The notes: generated by a model not told the origin, from the letters alone. Positions 34,101 through 42,840 are shown, counted from the stretch's first letter. The stretch: 44,180 bases of DNA from Pacificibacter marinus (GCF_018860505.1 NZ_JAHKPU010000041.1:1-44180), one strand, 5' to 3'. A program made the numbers and translations.

Positions 34101-35003
34101 TTAGACCCCATATAGTCGAAAGGTGTCGCGGCCAGTAAGTTCCCGCACTGCCCCCAACGCGCCCAACCTATCGCAAAGACGTCGTGCCGCCCGATCAGGC
34201 AAAGGCAAAGCCATTGGCGAAACAGCATCCCGCGCCAGAAACATCTCAACGGCAGCGCCCGCCGCTTTCGCCCGCAACTTCGGCGCGACCGCTTTCAGAT
34301 GCACCGCACCACGCGAAAGCTCCGCCCCAAAGCCGACAGCCTCACAAGCCGAAGAGACTACCGCGCGATGATATACCAATCGCAGATCATCACCACGCTT
34401 ACGAAGGTCAGCATGTTTTAGGCCCGCAGCCAGCAGCGGAACCAGATGGTCCCACCCCAGCCCCTGCGCCAAAGCAGCGTCTGCAAGGATCAAGGCTGAA
34501 ACCTCCGCGCGCGGCGCATCCATCAGGACGGCTTCAAACACAGCGGCAGCGCGGTCCACCGGCGCACCCTGCCCCGCGTCGAGCCAATCGACGACCTGCG
34601 CGACATCAACTTGAGGCAGAGCGCGATGCAAGGTTTTGATCGACAAGGGCCTCTCGATCGCGCGCCGCCATTGCAGATAAGTCTCCCCTGCCGGACCGGG
34701 CAGGTCGCCTGGACGCATGAAGTGCAGAGCATCACGCAGGTCGCTTGCGCGTTCAGGTCGCCCCGCAAAAGTCATACAGGCTTCGGCTGCCCGTAGCGCC
34801 AAGCGGTCTCTCAACAACTCCTGAGGCACGTCACCGCACATCAATAGAGTATGCAGATGCGACAACGCTGCCCCTGATAAAAACGCCGCATCTTCAAGAG
34901 TTTCGGCACATCCAGACGGAATCCAAGACGGTATTCGGAACACTGTATCTAGACTCGTCCTTTGCGGAATATATTCGATTTTCATACGAAAATCGTAATC
35001 CAT
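34101..35003 (-). CDS. DUF1403 family protein
   Basis: This is a protein of unknown function that I match by pattern to the DUF1403 family of alphaproteobacterial plasmids and islands. Recognisable stretches are FLSGAALSHLHTLL, RDRLALRAAEACMTFAGRPERASDLRDALHF, GDLPGPAGETYLQWRR and LGWDHLVPLLAAGLKHADLR. It is predicted to be all-helical with no membrane segment. The start is uncertain: the longest frame begins at 35090, only 20 bp from the divergent recombinase start, which would leave no room for promoters, so I used an internal ATG; another lies six codons further on. It forms an operon with scpB. Confidence 0.75.
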   Translation of the reverse strand: MDYDFRMKIEYIPQRTSLDTVFRIPSWIPSGCAETLEDAAFLSGAALSHLHTLLMCGDVPQELLRDRLALRAAEACMTFAGRPERASDLRDALHFMRPGDLPGPAGETYLQWRRAIERPLSIKTLHRALPQVDVAQVVDWLDAGQGAPVDRAAAVFEAVLMDAPRAEVSALILADAALAQGLGWDHLVPLLAAGLKHADLRKRGDDLRLVYHRAVVSSACEAVGFGAELSRGAVHLKAVAPKLRAKAAGAAVEMFLARDAVSPMALPLPDRAARRLCDRLGALGAVRELTGRDTFRLYGV

Positions 35004-35077
35004 GACGGCGCTTATGGCTAGATATTTTCCATCAAACCGCCTCAGCTTGTATGATCTATTTACGTCCAATAAGTTTG

Positions 35078-35094
35078 TATTATCGGACATAATA
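35078..35094. promoter_or_regulatory. Inverted repeat between DUF1403 and recombinase genes
   Basis: TATTATCGGACATAATA is a perfect 6-bp inverted repeat with a 5-nt centre. It ends 17 bp before the recombinase ATG, in the only space available for the two divergent promoters. It is a possible operator or recombinase-binding site. Confidence 0.4.
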
Positions 35095-35110
35095 AAATAG
35101 CCTAAAATCT

Positions 35111-36145
35111 ATGTCGCGCAACGCCCCAAAACCCGATGAAATTGCCCTGCCAGCTGATGTTTCCGGCTCAGGCACCATGGATCGCTTGGTTACCACCGCG
35201 CGCGATTACGCACGCATGGCCGTGGCGGACAATACCAATGCGGCTTACAAAACAGACTGGTCGCAATTCGCACGCTGGTGCAGGCGTCGAGGCGCAGAAC
35301 CTTTACCCCCGTCCGCTGAGTTGATCGGGCTTTACATGGCCAATTGTGCCGCTCCAGATGATCGCTCCCCTGCCCTGTCTGTGGCGACCATAGAGCGACG
35401 TCTCTCTGGGCTTGTGTGGCATTACAAACAACATGGCTTTGCGCTGGATCGCAAGGATCGCCACATCTCGACTGTGCTGGCGGGCATCCGGCGCAAGCAC
35501 GCCCGCCCTCCGGAGCAAAAGGAAGCCATCCTGCCCGAAGACATCCGCGCCATGGTTGCGACCTTGGGGTTTGATCTGCGCGGGCTTCGGGATCGCGCTA
35601 TTTTATTGCTGGGGTTTGCAGGCGGATTACGGCGCTCTGAAATCGTCAGTTTGGATATGCGCAAGGGCGATACAATTGACGGCAAAGGGTGGGTCGAAAT
35701 TTTGGACGCAGGGATCATTTTGACCTTTCACAGCAAAACCGGTTGGCGCGAGGTTGAGATTGGTCGAGGATCGTCGGATCAAAGCTGCCCTGTGCATGCT
35801 CTTGAGCAATGGTTGCACTTTTCCAAAATTGACCTTGGTCCCGTATTCAGGCGCACGGCGCGCAATGGCAAACATGCGCTTGAGGCGCGGTTGTCGGACA
35901 AACATGTGGCACGGCTGATTAAGCAAACCGTCTTGGCCGCGGGCATCCGATCTGATCTGCCTGAAAAAGAACGGCTGACTTTATTTTCTGGTCATAGCTT
36001 GCGAGCGGGGTTGGCCAGTTCAGCCGAAGTGGATGAGCGTTATGTGCAAAAACATCTTGGACATGCCTCCGCTGAAATGACCCGCCGTTATCAACGCCGC
36101 CGAGATCGGTTCCGTGTGAACCTGACCAAAGCTGCGGGACTATAG
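35111..36145 (+). CDS. Tyrosine recombinase / integrase
   Basis: This is a site-specific recombinase of the tyrosine family. A SAM-like DNA-binding N-terminal domain (DNTNAAYKTDWSQFARWCRRRG) precedes the catalytic domain. The catalytic residues are seen as Arg in GFAGGLRRSEIVSL, Lys in FHSKTGWR, HSLRAGLA (His and Arg), GHAS and the nucleophilic Tyr in MTRRYQRRRDRF. The 344-residue length and simple architecture resemble XerC/D-like and plasmid resolvase-type integrases rather than phage integrases. It diverges from DUF1403-scpB and is followed by a cluster of palindromes. Dimer resolution or cassette integration are both possible; no duplicated attachment site was found. Confidence 0.93.
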   Translation: MSRNAPKPDEIALPADVSGSGTMDRLVTTARDYARMAVADNTNAAYKTDWSQFARWCRRRGAEPLPPSAELIGLYMANCAAPDDRSPALSVATIERRLSGLVWHYKQHGFALDRKDRHISTVLAGIRRKHARPPEQKEAILPEDIRAMVATLGFDLRGLRDRAILLLGFAGGLRRSEIVSLDMRKGDTIDGKGWVEILDAGIILTFHSKTGWREVEIGRGSSDQSCPVHALEQWLHFSKIDLGPVFRRTARNGKHALEARLSDKHVARLIKQTVLAAGIRSDLPEKERLTLFSGHSLRAGLASSAEVDERYVQKHLGHASAEMTRRYQRRRDRFRVNLTKAAGL

Positions 36146-36162
36146 ATTTTGTATTTCTAAAA

Positions 36163-36188
36163 AGTTTGTTTCGCACGCGAAACAAACT
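36163..36188. other. parS-like site 1
   Basis: The core GTTTCGCACGCGAAAC (36168-36183) is flanked by matching AGTTT/AAACT, giving an inverted repeat with 11-bp arms and a CACG centre. The same core occurs at 40298 and 40704 near parB. The arms GTTTC/GAAAC are those of the chromosomal ParB site GTTTCACGTGAAAC, with a longer centre. It lies about 4 kb from the other copies, between the recombinase and cysNC genes. Confidence 0.72.
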
Positions 36189-36204
36189 GCAATGAAGTCA
36201 TTGC
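36189..36204. repeat. Palindrome next to parS-like site 1
   Basis: GCAATGAAGTCATTGC is a perfect 7-bp inverted repeat around AG. It directly abuts the parS-like site on one side and overlaps the terminator hairpin on the other. Two short inverted arms around a small centre, just after a tyrosine recombinase gene, also fit a recombination core site. Confidence 0.45.
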
Positions 36205-36233
36205 CCGACGCGACCGTGTGCGACGCGTCGGGC
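36203..36233. terminator. Hairpin between convergent recombinase and cysNC genes
   Basis: A perfect 10-bp GC-rich stem (GCCCGACGCG and CGCGTCGGGC) with an 11-nt loop is followed on the plus strand by TTTCCGTTT. It probably ends transcription of the recombinase gene and perhaps of cysNC. Confidence 0.65.
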
Positions 36234-36253
36234 TTTCCGTTTAAAGCAACACC

Positions 36254-38161
36254 TTACGGGATAAGGCGTGCGATGATCGCGTCTGCGGCCTCTTCAGGCG
36301 TCATTGCAGTTGTATCGATCCGCATGTCTGGCGATTCAGGATGTTCGTAGGGGCTGTCGATGCCAGTGAAGTTTTTCAATTCACCCGCACGTGCTTTCGC
36401 ATACAGGCCTTTGACATCGCGGCTTTCGGCCACTTCCAAAGGTGTATCGACAAACACTTCAACAAATTCGCCCGGCTGCATCATAGACCGCACCATGTCG
36501 CGTTCTGAACGGTAAGGCGAAATGAACGCGGTGATCACGATCAGGCCCGCATCCGTCATCAACTTGGCAACCTCACCAACGCGACGGATGTTTTCCACCC
36601 GATCAGCTTCGGTAAAGCCAAGGTCTTTGTTCAAGCCATGACGCACGTTATCGCCATCCAGCAAGAAGGTATGGCGGTTCATCCGCGCCAGTTTTTTCTC
36701 AACGATGTTGGCGATGGTCGATTTGCCAGATCCAGACAGACCTGTCAGCCAAAGCACGGCTGCTTTTTGGTGCTTCATCGAGGCGTGGTGATCACGGCCC
36801 AAGTCAGTGGCTTGCCAATGCACGTTTTGCGCACGACGCAATGAGAAGTGCAACATACCAGCCGCGACAGTTTGATTGCTGATCTTATCGATCAGAATAA
36901 ACCCGCCCAGATCATGTGACTCTTCGTAGGGTGCGAAAGGAATTTCGCGGTCTGTCGTGATATTGGCGATGCCGATGGCATTCAAATCCAATGTCTTGGA
37001 TGCAAGGTGTTCTTGCGTGTTCACATTCACTTCGTATTTGGGTTCTTGCACGGTGGCTGAAACGGTTTGTGACCCGATTTTCATCCAGTAGGCACGGCCA
37101 GGAACAAGCTCTTGCTCGTCCATCCACACCAATGTGCTTTCAAACTGATCAGCAACTTCAAGCGGTGATTTCGAGGCGACAATCACTTGACCACGCGAAC
37201 AATCGATTTCATCTGTCAAAGTTAGCGTGACAGATTCACCGGCAACAGCCATGTCACGGTCGCCATCAAAGGTGACGATCTTGTCGATGGTTGATGTTTT
37301 TCCTGATGGCAAAACCCGCACTTCATCACCGGGGCGCACTGTGCCAGAGGCGATCAGGCCAGAAAAACCACGGAAATCAAGGTTCGGGCGATTCACCCAT
37401 TGCACAGGCATGCGGAAAGGTTCGGCTTGCTCGAGGCTATCTTCGACAGACACTGTTTCAAGGTGCGGCAACAAGGATGTGCCTTTATACCAAGACGTGT
37501 TTTCACTCGCGCCTGTGATGTTGTCGCCTTTGAAACCTGAAATCGGAATCGCTGTGAAGTCTTCGATACCGATAGTGTCAGCAAATTCGCGGTAATCAGA
37601 AACGATTTGGTTGAATGTATCTTGATCGTAATCCACCAAATCCATCTTGTTCACAGCCAAAACCACGTGGCGAATGCCCAGAAGTTTCACGAGATAGCTG
37701 TGACGGCGGGTTTGGGTCAAAATGCCTTTACGCGCATCGATCAAAATGACGGCAAGGTCAGCCGTTGAGGCGCCTGTTACCATGTTGCGTGTGTATTGCT
37801 CATGGCCCGGCGTATCGGCCACGATGAATTTACGCTTTTCGGTGGCAAAGAAACGGTACGCCACATCGATGGTGATACCTTGCTCGCGTTCTGCCGCCAA
37901 ACCGTCAACCAAAAGCGCGAAATCAATTTCTTCGCCTTGGGTGCCAGAGCGTTTGCTGTCGGCTTCGAGTGTTGCAAGCTGGTCTTCAAAGATCATCTTT
38001 GAATCGTACAACAAGCGACCGATCAAAGTGGATTTGCCGTCGTCGACAGAACCACAAGTGATAAAGCGCAGCATGGTTTTATGCTGGTGTGTTTCAAGAT
38101 ACTGATCGATGTTTTCAGCGATCAAAGCATCTGTTTTGTAAATAGGATCCGGGGTCGTCAT
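36254..38161 (-). CDS. cysNC: Bifunctional sulfate adenylyltransferase subunit 1 / APS kinase
   Basis: This fusion (also called CysNC or NodQ) performs the GTP-driven part of ATP sulfurylase and then phosphorylates APS to PAPS. The N-terminal EF-Tu-like GTPase has GSVDDGKS at residues 37-44, [12 protein letters not shown] and NKMD. The C-terminal APS kinase has its P-loop GLSGSGKST from about 474, [10 protein letters not shown] and the [10 protein letters not shown] active-site motif. The 635-residue length is complete. It follows cysD by about 58 nt. No cysH or cysIJ accompanies it, so the pair is likely to serve sulfation, as nodPQ does in rhizobia, rather than only cysteine synthesis (inference). 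Confidence 0.96.
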   Translation of the reverse strand: MTTPDPIYKTDALIAENIDQYLETHQHKTMLRFITCGSVDDGKSTLIGRLLYDSKMIFEDQLATLEADSKRSGTQGEEIDFALLVDGLAAEREQGITIDVAYRFFATEKRKFIVADTPGHEQYTRNMVTGASTADLAVILIDARKGILTQTRRHSYLVKLLGIRHVVLAVNKMDLVDYDQDTFNQIVSDYREFADTIGIEDFTAIPISGFKGDNITGASENTSWYKGTSLLPHLETVSVEDSLEQAEPFRMPVQWVNRPNLDFRGFSGLIASGTVRPGDEVRVLPSGKTSTIDKIVTFDGDRDMAVAGESVTLTLTDEIDCSRGQVIVASKSPLEVADQFESTLVWMDEQELVPGRAYWMKIGSQTVSATVQEPKYEVNVNTQEHLASKTLDLNAIGIANITTDREIPFAPYEESHDLGGFILIDKISNQTVAAGMLHFSLRRAQNVHWQATDLGRDHHASMKHQKAAVLWLTGLSGSGKSTIANIVEKKLARMNRHTFLLDGDNVRHGLNKDLGFTEADRVENIRRVGEVAKLMTDAGLIVITAFISPYRSERDMVRSMMQPGEFVEVFVDTPLEVAESRDVKGLYAKARAGELKNFTGIDSPYEHPESPDMRIDTTAMTPEEAADAIIARLIP

Positions 38162-38219
38162 AAATAGTCACCTGAACTGAAAGGGCAAAAATGAAGGCGA
38201 TATCTGGCGCATTGAGCGC

Positions 38220-39122
38220 CTAGAAATAGCCTTCCTGCTTTTTCTTTTCCATCGACGCCGCTTGATCGTGGTCGATGGCGCGGCCCTGCCGCTCGGAGGT
38301 TGTGGTCAACAGCATTTCCTGAATGATCTCAGGCAATGTTGTCGCCTCACTTTCCACTGCACCCGTCAGCGGGTAACACCCAAGAGTGCGGAACCGCACA
38401 GAGCGCATCACAGGTTCTTCGCCATTCAGCGGGAAACGGTCGTCGTCAACCATGATGGTCAAGCCATCACGAACGACAGTTGGACGCATCGCAGACATGT
38501 AGAGAGGAACTATTTCGATCCCTTCCAGATGGATGTACTGCCAGATGTCCAATTCGGTCCAGTTGGAAATCGGGAAAACACGAACGCTTTCGCCTTTGGC
38601 TTTACGCGCGTTGTAGATGTTCCACAATTCAGCGCGCTGGTTTTTCGGATCCCAACGGTGATTGGCCGAGCGGAATGAGAACACACGTTCTTTCGCACGC
38701 GCTTTTTCCTCATCACGACGCGCACCACCAAAGGCCGCATCAAAGCCGTATTTATTAAGCGCCTGCTTTAGACCCTCGGTCTTCCACATATCGGTGTGCA
38801 AGCTGCCGTGATCAAACGGGTTGATACCGCGTTCCTGCGCTTCTGGGTTTTGGTAGACCAACAATTCCATGCCAGCATCTTTGGCCGCTTTGTCGCGCAG
38901 CTTGTACATTTCTTGGAATTTCCAAGTTGTATCAACGTGCAGCAAAGGAAAAGGCGGCGGTGATGGGTAAAAGGCTTTTTTCGCCAAATGCAACATGACA
39001 GCACTGTCCTTGCCAACGCTGTAAAGCATGACTGGGTTTTCTGTCTCGGCGACGACTTCACGCATGATGTGGATGCTCTCGGCTTCCAAACGCTGAAGGT
39101 GTGTGAGGGTTTTGTTGGCCAT
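38220..39122 (-). CDS. cysD: Sulfate adenylyltransferase subunit 2
   Basis: CysD is the catalytic ATP-pyrophosphatase subunit that adenylates sulfate to APS together with CysN. The PP-loop motif [12 protein letters not shown] begins near residue 35, followed by [14 protein letters not shown], the conserved [20 protein letters not shown], and [14 protein letters not shown] near the end. It is 300 residues, the standard length. It is the promoter-proximal gene of cysD-cysNC, diverging from a LuxR-type regulator that could control it. Confidence 0.97.
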   Translation of the reverse strand: MANKTLTHLQRLEAESIHIMREVVAETENPVMLYSVGKDSAVMLHLAKKAFYPSPPPFPLLHVDTTWKFQEMYKLRDKAAKDAGMELLVYQNPEAQERGINPFDHGSLHTDMWKTEGLKQALNKYGFDAAFGGARRDEEKARAKERVFSFRSANHRWDPKNQRAELWNIYNARKAKGESVRVFPISNWTELDIWQYIHLEGIEIVPLYMSAMRPTVVRDGLTIMVDDDRFPLNGEEPVMRSVRFRTLGCYPLTGAVESEATTLPEIIQEMLLTTTSERQGRAIDHDQAASMEKKKQEGYF

Positions 39123-39186
39123 AGGCCCTCTCTAAATCTGCTAAATTGAGTATTACCTGTATTTACCCTTGCCTGCCTCAGCAATC

Positions 39187-39204
39187 ACCCCCCATATGGG
39201 AGGT
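39187..39204. promoter_or_regulatory. Palindrome between cysD and luxR-type gene
   Basis: ACCCCCCATATGGGAGGT is an 18-bp palindrome with one mismatched pair and a perfect core CCCATATGGG. It lies 18 bp before the regulator ATG and about 65 bp before cysD, so it could act on both. The GAGG Shine-Dalgarno of the regulator gene lies just after it. Confidence 0.45.
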
Positions 39205-39222
39205 ATATTGTAATGAGGCCAT

Positions 39223-40257
39223 ATGTCAGACGAAACCCAACTTCTTACAGCGCTGTTTATGGCCTCGACAGGCCTGCCAGATGAGGCCCGTGCCGAGTTC
39301 AAATCATCTGAGGCCCCTCCCCAAAAGGCTTGGTCCCATTTCCTGAGGGTGCTGGCAGATATCACTCATGCAGACAGCGCAGAATTGCATCTGATCGAAA
39401 ACAATCGATCCGTGCAGAGCTGGCAAGTGGGTGATGATTTAGGGGACGCAGACTTAACCGCAAGCGACAGGATGCGCACCAGCCGCGTGTATTCTCAATC
39501 AGACCACCCTAGTGCGCTCAAATCGGATCTACCGCTGCGGGCCATACGGTGGAGGGTCGCGACGGATGCTTGGGGGATAATCACCCTCAAACGTCGCACA
39601 GACGATTTTCGCGCAATAGATGGCCAACATCTGTCCAACCTGTTGCCCTATCTCGCCCCTGCTGTTCGGGCATGGCAAAGCCTCAATCGTGAGCGTGCGC
39701 AAGCAGAGCTGACACATCAAATCTGTGCCGACCTCGGCGCGGGATGGATTGTGTTTACCCCCACAGGTCAAGTCACTGCGATGGCCTTAGGGCTGGCAGA
39801 ACAGCTTGGGAAAGTGGCGAACATTGGCTTGAGCGGCGAAGGCCGGCTACGCCTTACGCCTGTAGCGGCACGGGATTTGCGGGATGCTTTAGGCGCTATT
39901 ACAAATGGAAATTCCGGTCCACACAGTGTCTGGCTTTGCTCATCCCCACGGGTGCAAATGATCCTCTCGACCCAGCATCATGCTGGCACTATGGTTTTGG
40001 TGGGACGGATACGTCATGATGTGAAGGCAAGCGCCCTGCCCTTGTCACAAATCATGGTCGCCTTTGATCTGAACCGCAGCGAAGCCCGGCTTGCGGCAGC
40101 GCTATGTGATGGTCTCAGCCTGAGTGACGCGGCTCAAACGCTGGGTTGGACAATAGAAACAACCCGCAGCACATCAAAACAACTTTTTGCTCACATAGGC
40201 GTCCGTGGCCAACCCGGTGTTGTACGCGCCATGCAAGCCAGTGCAATTTGGTTATAG
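39223..40257 (+). CDS. LuxR-type helix-turn-helix regulator
   Basis: This is a transcriptional regulator with a C-terminal LuxR/NarL-like HTH: FDLNRSEARLAAALCDGLSLSDAAQTLGWTIETTRSTSKQLFAHIGVRGQ (shown in parts, about residues 283-331). The N-terminal 260 residues have no recognisable autoinducer- or phosphate-receiver signature; they may form PAS/GAF-like sensory folds, as in a broad alphaproteobacterial group of such proteins. A GAGG lies 5 nt before the ATG. It lies between cysD and the par operon and may control sulfation or the polysaccharide genes (inference). The ligand is unknown. Confidence 0.8.
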   Translation: MSDETQLLTALFMASTGLPDEARAEFKSSEAPPQKAWSHFLRVLADITHADSAELHLIENNRSVQSWQVGDDLGDADLTASDRMRTSRVYSQSDHPSALKSDLPLRAIRWRVATDAWGIITLKRRTDDFRAIDGQHLSNLLPYLAPAVRAWQSLNRERAQAELTHQICADLGAGWIVFTPTGQVTAMALGLAEQLGKVANIGLSGEGRLRLTPVAARDLRDALGAITNGNSGPHSVWLCSSPRVQMILSTQHHAGTMVLVGRIRHDVKASALPLSQIMVAFDLNRSEARLAAALCDGLSLSDAAQTLGWTIETTRSTSKQLFAHIGVRGQPGVVRAMQASAIWL

Positions 40258-40294
40258 TTCCGCGCGTCTTATCAAGATCGCAACGTGATCTATT

Positions 40295-40316
40295 TTTGTT
40301 TCGCGCGCGAAACAAA
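40295..40316. other. parS-like site 2
   Basis: This is a perfect 22-bp palindrome with core GTTTCGCGCGCGAAAC (40298-40313) flanked by TTT/AAA. It lies in the gap between the convergent LuxR-type gene and parB, the usual place for a plasmid centromere site. It is the most symmetrical of the three copies. Confidence 0.8.
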
Positions 40317-40341
40317 TGCCAAGAATTGGCAAATCGCGTTT

Positions 40342-41361
40342 TTACATCCGGCGCGCTTTCAGCCACTTGTTCAAATCTTTTATCAGGGCCTCGTCAACGC
40401 CCTCCCCCGTGAGTTCCGCACGCCCATCTTTTGGGTGAAAGGTGACTTTAACTTGGGTCGTAGTCTTTAACCCTTTAGGATGAGCCACTTTCGCGCGCGC
40501 TTCAGTCAACAACACAGCCATTTCGGCCTCAGCTGAAGTCGGCTTTGCTTGCGCTAGTCGCGCCTTCATCGCTTCGGCATTGGCGGGGTCCGCCTGAATT
40601 CTTTTGACCAATTCAAGGCCTGTGCGTTCGCTCAAGGCAGACGGGAACTGCAAAGCCCCGTCTAGAGTCTCAACAAGGGTCATAAAGCTTTTGATCTTGG
40701 AACGTTTCGCACGCGAAACATTTGAAAACAGAGTCTGAAGGGCTTTCTTAGAGTCTGTATAGACCCCCTCCTCCAAGGCTTTGACCACGACGCGTGCTCG
40801 TTCATAAAAACTGATGTCAGAGCGAATTTCGTTTTCTTCCACCATCGCGACATAGGCATCCGAAGAGGTTTTAGGCTGACGCACAATCGCCAAAACTTCA
40901 GGTGCGCCAATCTCGGACAGCGCAACCATACGGCGCCAGCCAGAGATCAAACCATAGCGCGGCGTCGTCTCTGCGCCACGATCCACCACTTCAATGGGTG
41001 TTTGCTGCCCACGCGCTTTTAGGCTGGATTTGAGCGCCTCAAGATCATCGCTATGGACATGAACGCGGTCACGCACCAGATGCCCCATATCGACCTGCGA
41101 CAACGCCAGAACTTCAACAATACGGCCTTCAGAGCGCGCCTTAGCCACCATGTCGGTCATTTCAGTGAGCGCCGCAGTCATCGCCGCTTCGCCTGCGACA
41201 TGCGCGATCGGCGGGCGGCTTGTGGTTTTGGCTACACCCATCGAAAACATCGCTTTGGTCTCAGGGGCTCGCGCGTCAGTTTTGGCTGCATTCGAGTCAA
41301 TTTGGTCATTGCCACCAAGAAAATCTGAACGGGCAGGGGTCAGTCTTTTACGTTTCGCCAT
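40342..41361 (-). CDS. parB: Plasmid partition protein ParB
   Basis: ParB binds the plasmid centromere and partners ParA in segregation. Family motifs are VRDRVHVHSDDLEALKSSLKARGQQTPIEV, YGLISGWRRMVALSEIG (the arginine-rich box) and VEENEIRSDISFYERARV, followed by an HTH region (TDSKKALQTLFSNVSRAKRSKIKSF, shown in part) and a C-terminal dimerisation end. The 339-residue length is typical for RepA- and RepABC-linked ParB. The start overlaps the parA stop by 14 nt. A parS-like site lies inside the coding sequence and another just after it. Confidence 0.95.
   Translation of the reverse strand: MAKRKRLTPARSDFLGGNDQIDSNAAKTDARAPETKAMFSMGVAKTTSRPPIAHVAGEAAMTAALTEMTDMVAKARSEGRIVEVLALSQVDMGHLVRDRVHVHSDDLEALKSSLKARGQQTPIEVVDRGAETTPRYGLISGWRRMVALSEIGAPEVLAIVRQPKTSSDAYVAMVEENEIRSDISFYERARVVVKALEEGVYTDSKKALQTLFSNVSRAKRSKIKSFMTLVETLDGALQFPSALSERTGLELVKRIQADPANAEAMKARLAQAKPTSAEAEMAVLLTEARAKVAHPKGLKTTTQVKVTFHPKDGRAELTGEGVDEALIKDLNKWLKARRM
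40704..40719. other. parS-like site 3, inside parB
   Basis: GTTTCGCACGCGAAAC, identical in core to site 1, lies within the parB coding region where it encodes part of the NVSRAKRS segment. It is about 390 bp from site 2. An intragenic parS could couple ParB spreading to its own expression. Confidence 0.7.
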
Positions 41362-42751
41362 GCGTCATCTCCTGTGCGTCTATCTCGTCCCGCCGCCAGC
41401 TGCCCAAGAGCAAGCGTTTAAACGCTGCATAGGTTTCATCAAAGGTCTGTCGGCCACGGGCATAGGTCTCGCGGTTAAAGTCCCTATAGTCGGCTTCATA
41501 GATGCCATTCACTTGTTCGCCGGCTTGACCGATCAAGGCAGTGAAATCTTGTCTATGCGGGGATAGCGTTTTGCCCAAATAAGCCTGCATCAAAGACCCT
41601 AACTCACCTTGCTGTGCCCCATCGTAGCGGGTGATTACGGTGCGCACGGCGTCCCATTCAAAACTCAATTCCTCGCGGCCCAAAGCCCGCGCCGCCATGT
41701 TTTCCCCGTCCTCGATAGATTGGAAGGTGGAATGCAGCATGTCAAAAAAACGGCCTGTGGAATCGAACTCCAAGAATGACGCCCCAAGAGGCACGAGCAA
41801 GATGTCCGAGGCGGCCAAGCCGTTGATCGTCAGATAGCCAAGGGCAGGGGGGGTATCGAGGAACACGATGTCATAATCATCAAGCACCCCGTCGGCCTCC
41901 AGCACATCTGTGAGCGCATCCCAGAGTTTCCAGCCGCGGCCTTGCATCCGCCAGACCGGAATTTGAAATTCGGACCAGTATAAATTTAGCTGCGCACCTA
42001 TCAAGTCGATGTTGGGCCAATGGGTGGATTGGATCACGTCTTGGGCTTTGACCTTCAAGGCCTCTGTGAGCGTCTCATCAAGGGGCACAGGGGCTTCTCC
42101 GCGATCCATACGAGACTGGTTGGCCTGACGCTGGTGTGTGGCGTAGTGGCGGGCCAGAAGCGGGAACACAGTGCCCCACTCGTCTTCGACCTTGCCACCA
42201 AAGATAGAAGTCATCGATCCTTGGCTATCCAGGTCAATGACCAAAACCTTATATCCATCCAAAGCCGCTGACATGGCCAGATGTGCTGCCGTGGATGTTT
42301 TACCAACACCGCCTTTGAAATTTGCGACAGCAACGATTTTGGCAGGCAGGCCTTTGGGCCGATAGGGGACATATTCTTTGCTCTTAGAACCTTCAGCTGC
42401 GAAATGCGCGCGAAGTTTGAGAACCTCATCAAGCGTGAACCATTTCGCGCCGCCATCGGTTTCAGAGCTGCCTTGGGGTAAATCTGGGTTTGAGCGCAAC
42501 ACGCGTCTGAAATGCGGTGTGGCAACAGGGATCAGATAACGAGTGATTTCCCATGTGGAAAATAGTCTAAGCTTTTTGTGACCGGCTTCGTTCATCCCGC
42601 GAGAGGCAAGATCATCACGTCCACGACTGCAGGCTTCTGCGATACTGGCAAAGCCTTTTGTGTTCACCGGTGTTTCAAGATCAAGCATGGCTTGGTCAGG
42701 ATCGATGTTGAAATAAGGGGGTTGGATGGTTCCGTCTTTGGTCATTGCCAA
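41348..42751 (-). CDS. parA: Plasmid partition ATPase ParA
   Basis: ParA is the Walker-type ATPase that moves ParB-bound plasmids. An N-terminal extension of about 135 residues includes a MerR-like DNA-binding part (FTLDEVLKLRAHFA), typical of type Ia ParA proteins that also repress their own operon. The deviant Walker A KGGVGKTST is at residues 146-154, then VLVIDLDSQGSMTSIFG, and Walker B with LDTPPALGYLTING. The 467-residue length is normal. It precedes parB and diverges from repA across the origin region. Confidence 0.96.
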   Translation of the reverse strand: MAMTKDGTIQPPYFNIDPDQAMLDLETPVNTKGFASIAEACSRGRDDLASRGMNEAGHKKLRLFSTWEITRYLIPVATPHFRRVLRSNPDLPQGSSETDGGAKWFTLDEVLKLRAHFAAEGSKSKEYVPYRPKGLPAKIVAVANFKGGVGKTSTAAHLAMSAALDGYKVLVIDLDSQGSMTSIFGGKVEDEWGTVFPLLARHYATHQRQANQSRMDRGEAPVPLDETLTEALKVKAQDVIQSTHWPNIDLIGAQLNLYWSEFQIPVWRMQGRGWKLWDALTDVLEADGVLDDYDIVFLDTPPALGYLTINGLAASDILLVPLGASFLEFDSTGRFFDMLHSTFQSIEDGENMAARALGREELSFEWDAVRTVITRYDGAQQGELGSLMQAYLGKTLSPHRQDFTALIGQAGEQVNGIYEADYRDFNRETYARGRQTFDETYAAFKRLLLGSWRRDEIDAQEMTHGET

Positions 42752-42824
42752 ACCTCATATGCCATGTTTTCCTTAGAATACTGCAAAAAGCAGCACATGG
42801 AAGTAAAACCGTACCATTGCGAAT

Positions 42825-42840
42825 CAATTTGTTGAAATTG
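42825..42840. promoter_or_regulatory. Inverted repeat upstream of parA
   Basis: CAATTTGTTGAAATTG is a perfect 6-bp inverted repeat with a 4-nt centre, about 75 bp before the parA start. A smaller CTGC/GCAG stem lies at 42781-42793. Either may be the ParA autorepression operator. Confidence 0.35.

Noticed and set aside
34184-34639. 151-codon plus-strand ORF opposite DUF1403
   Set aside because: It is a Pro/Arg-rich antisense shadow of a GC-rich gene with no supporting start signal.
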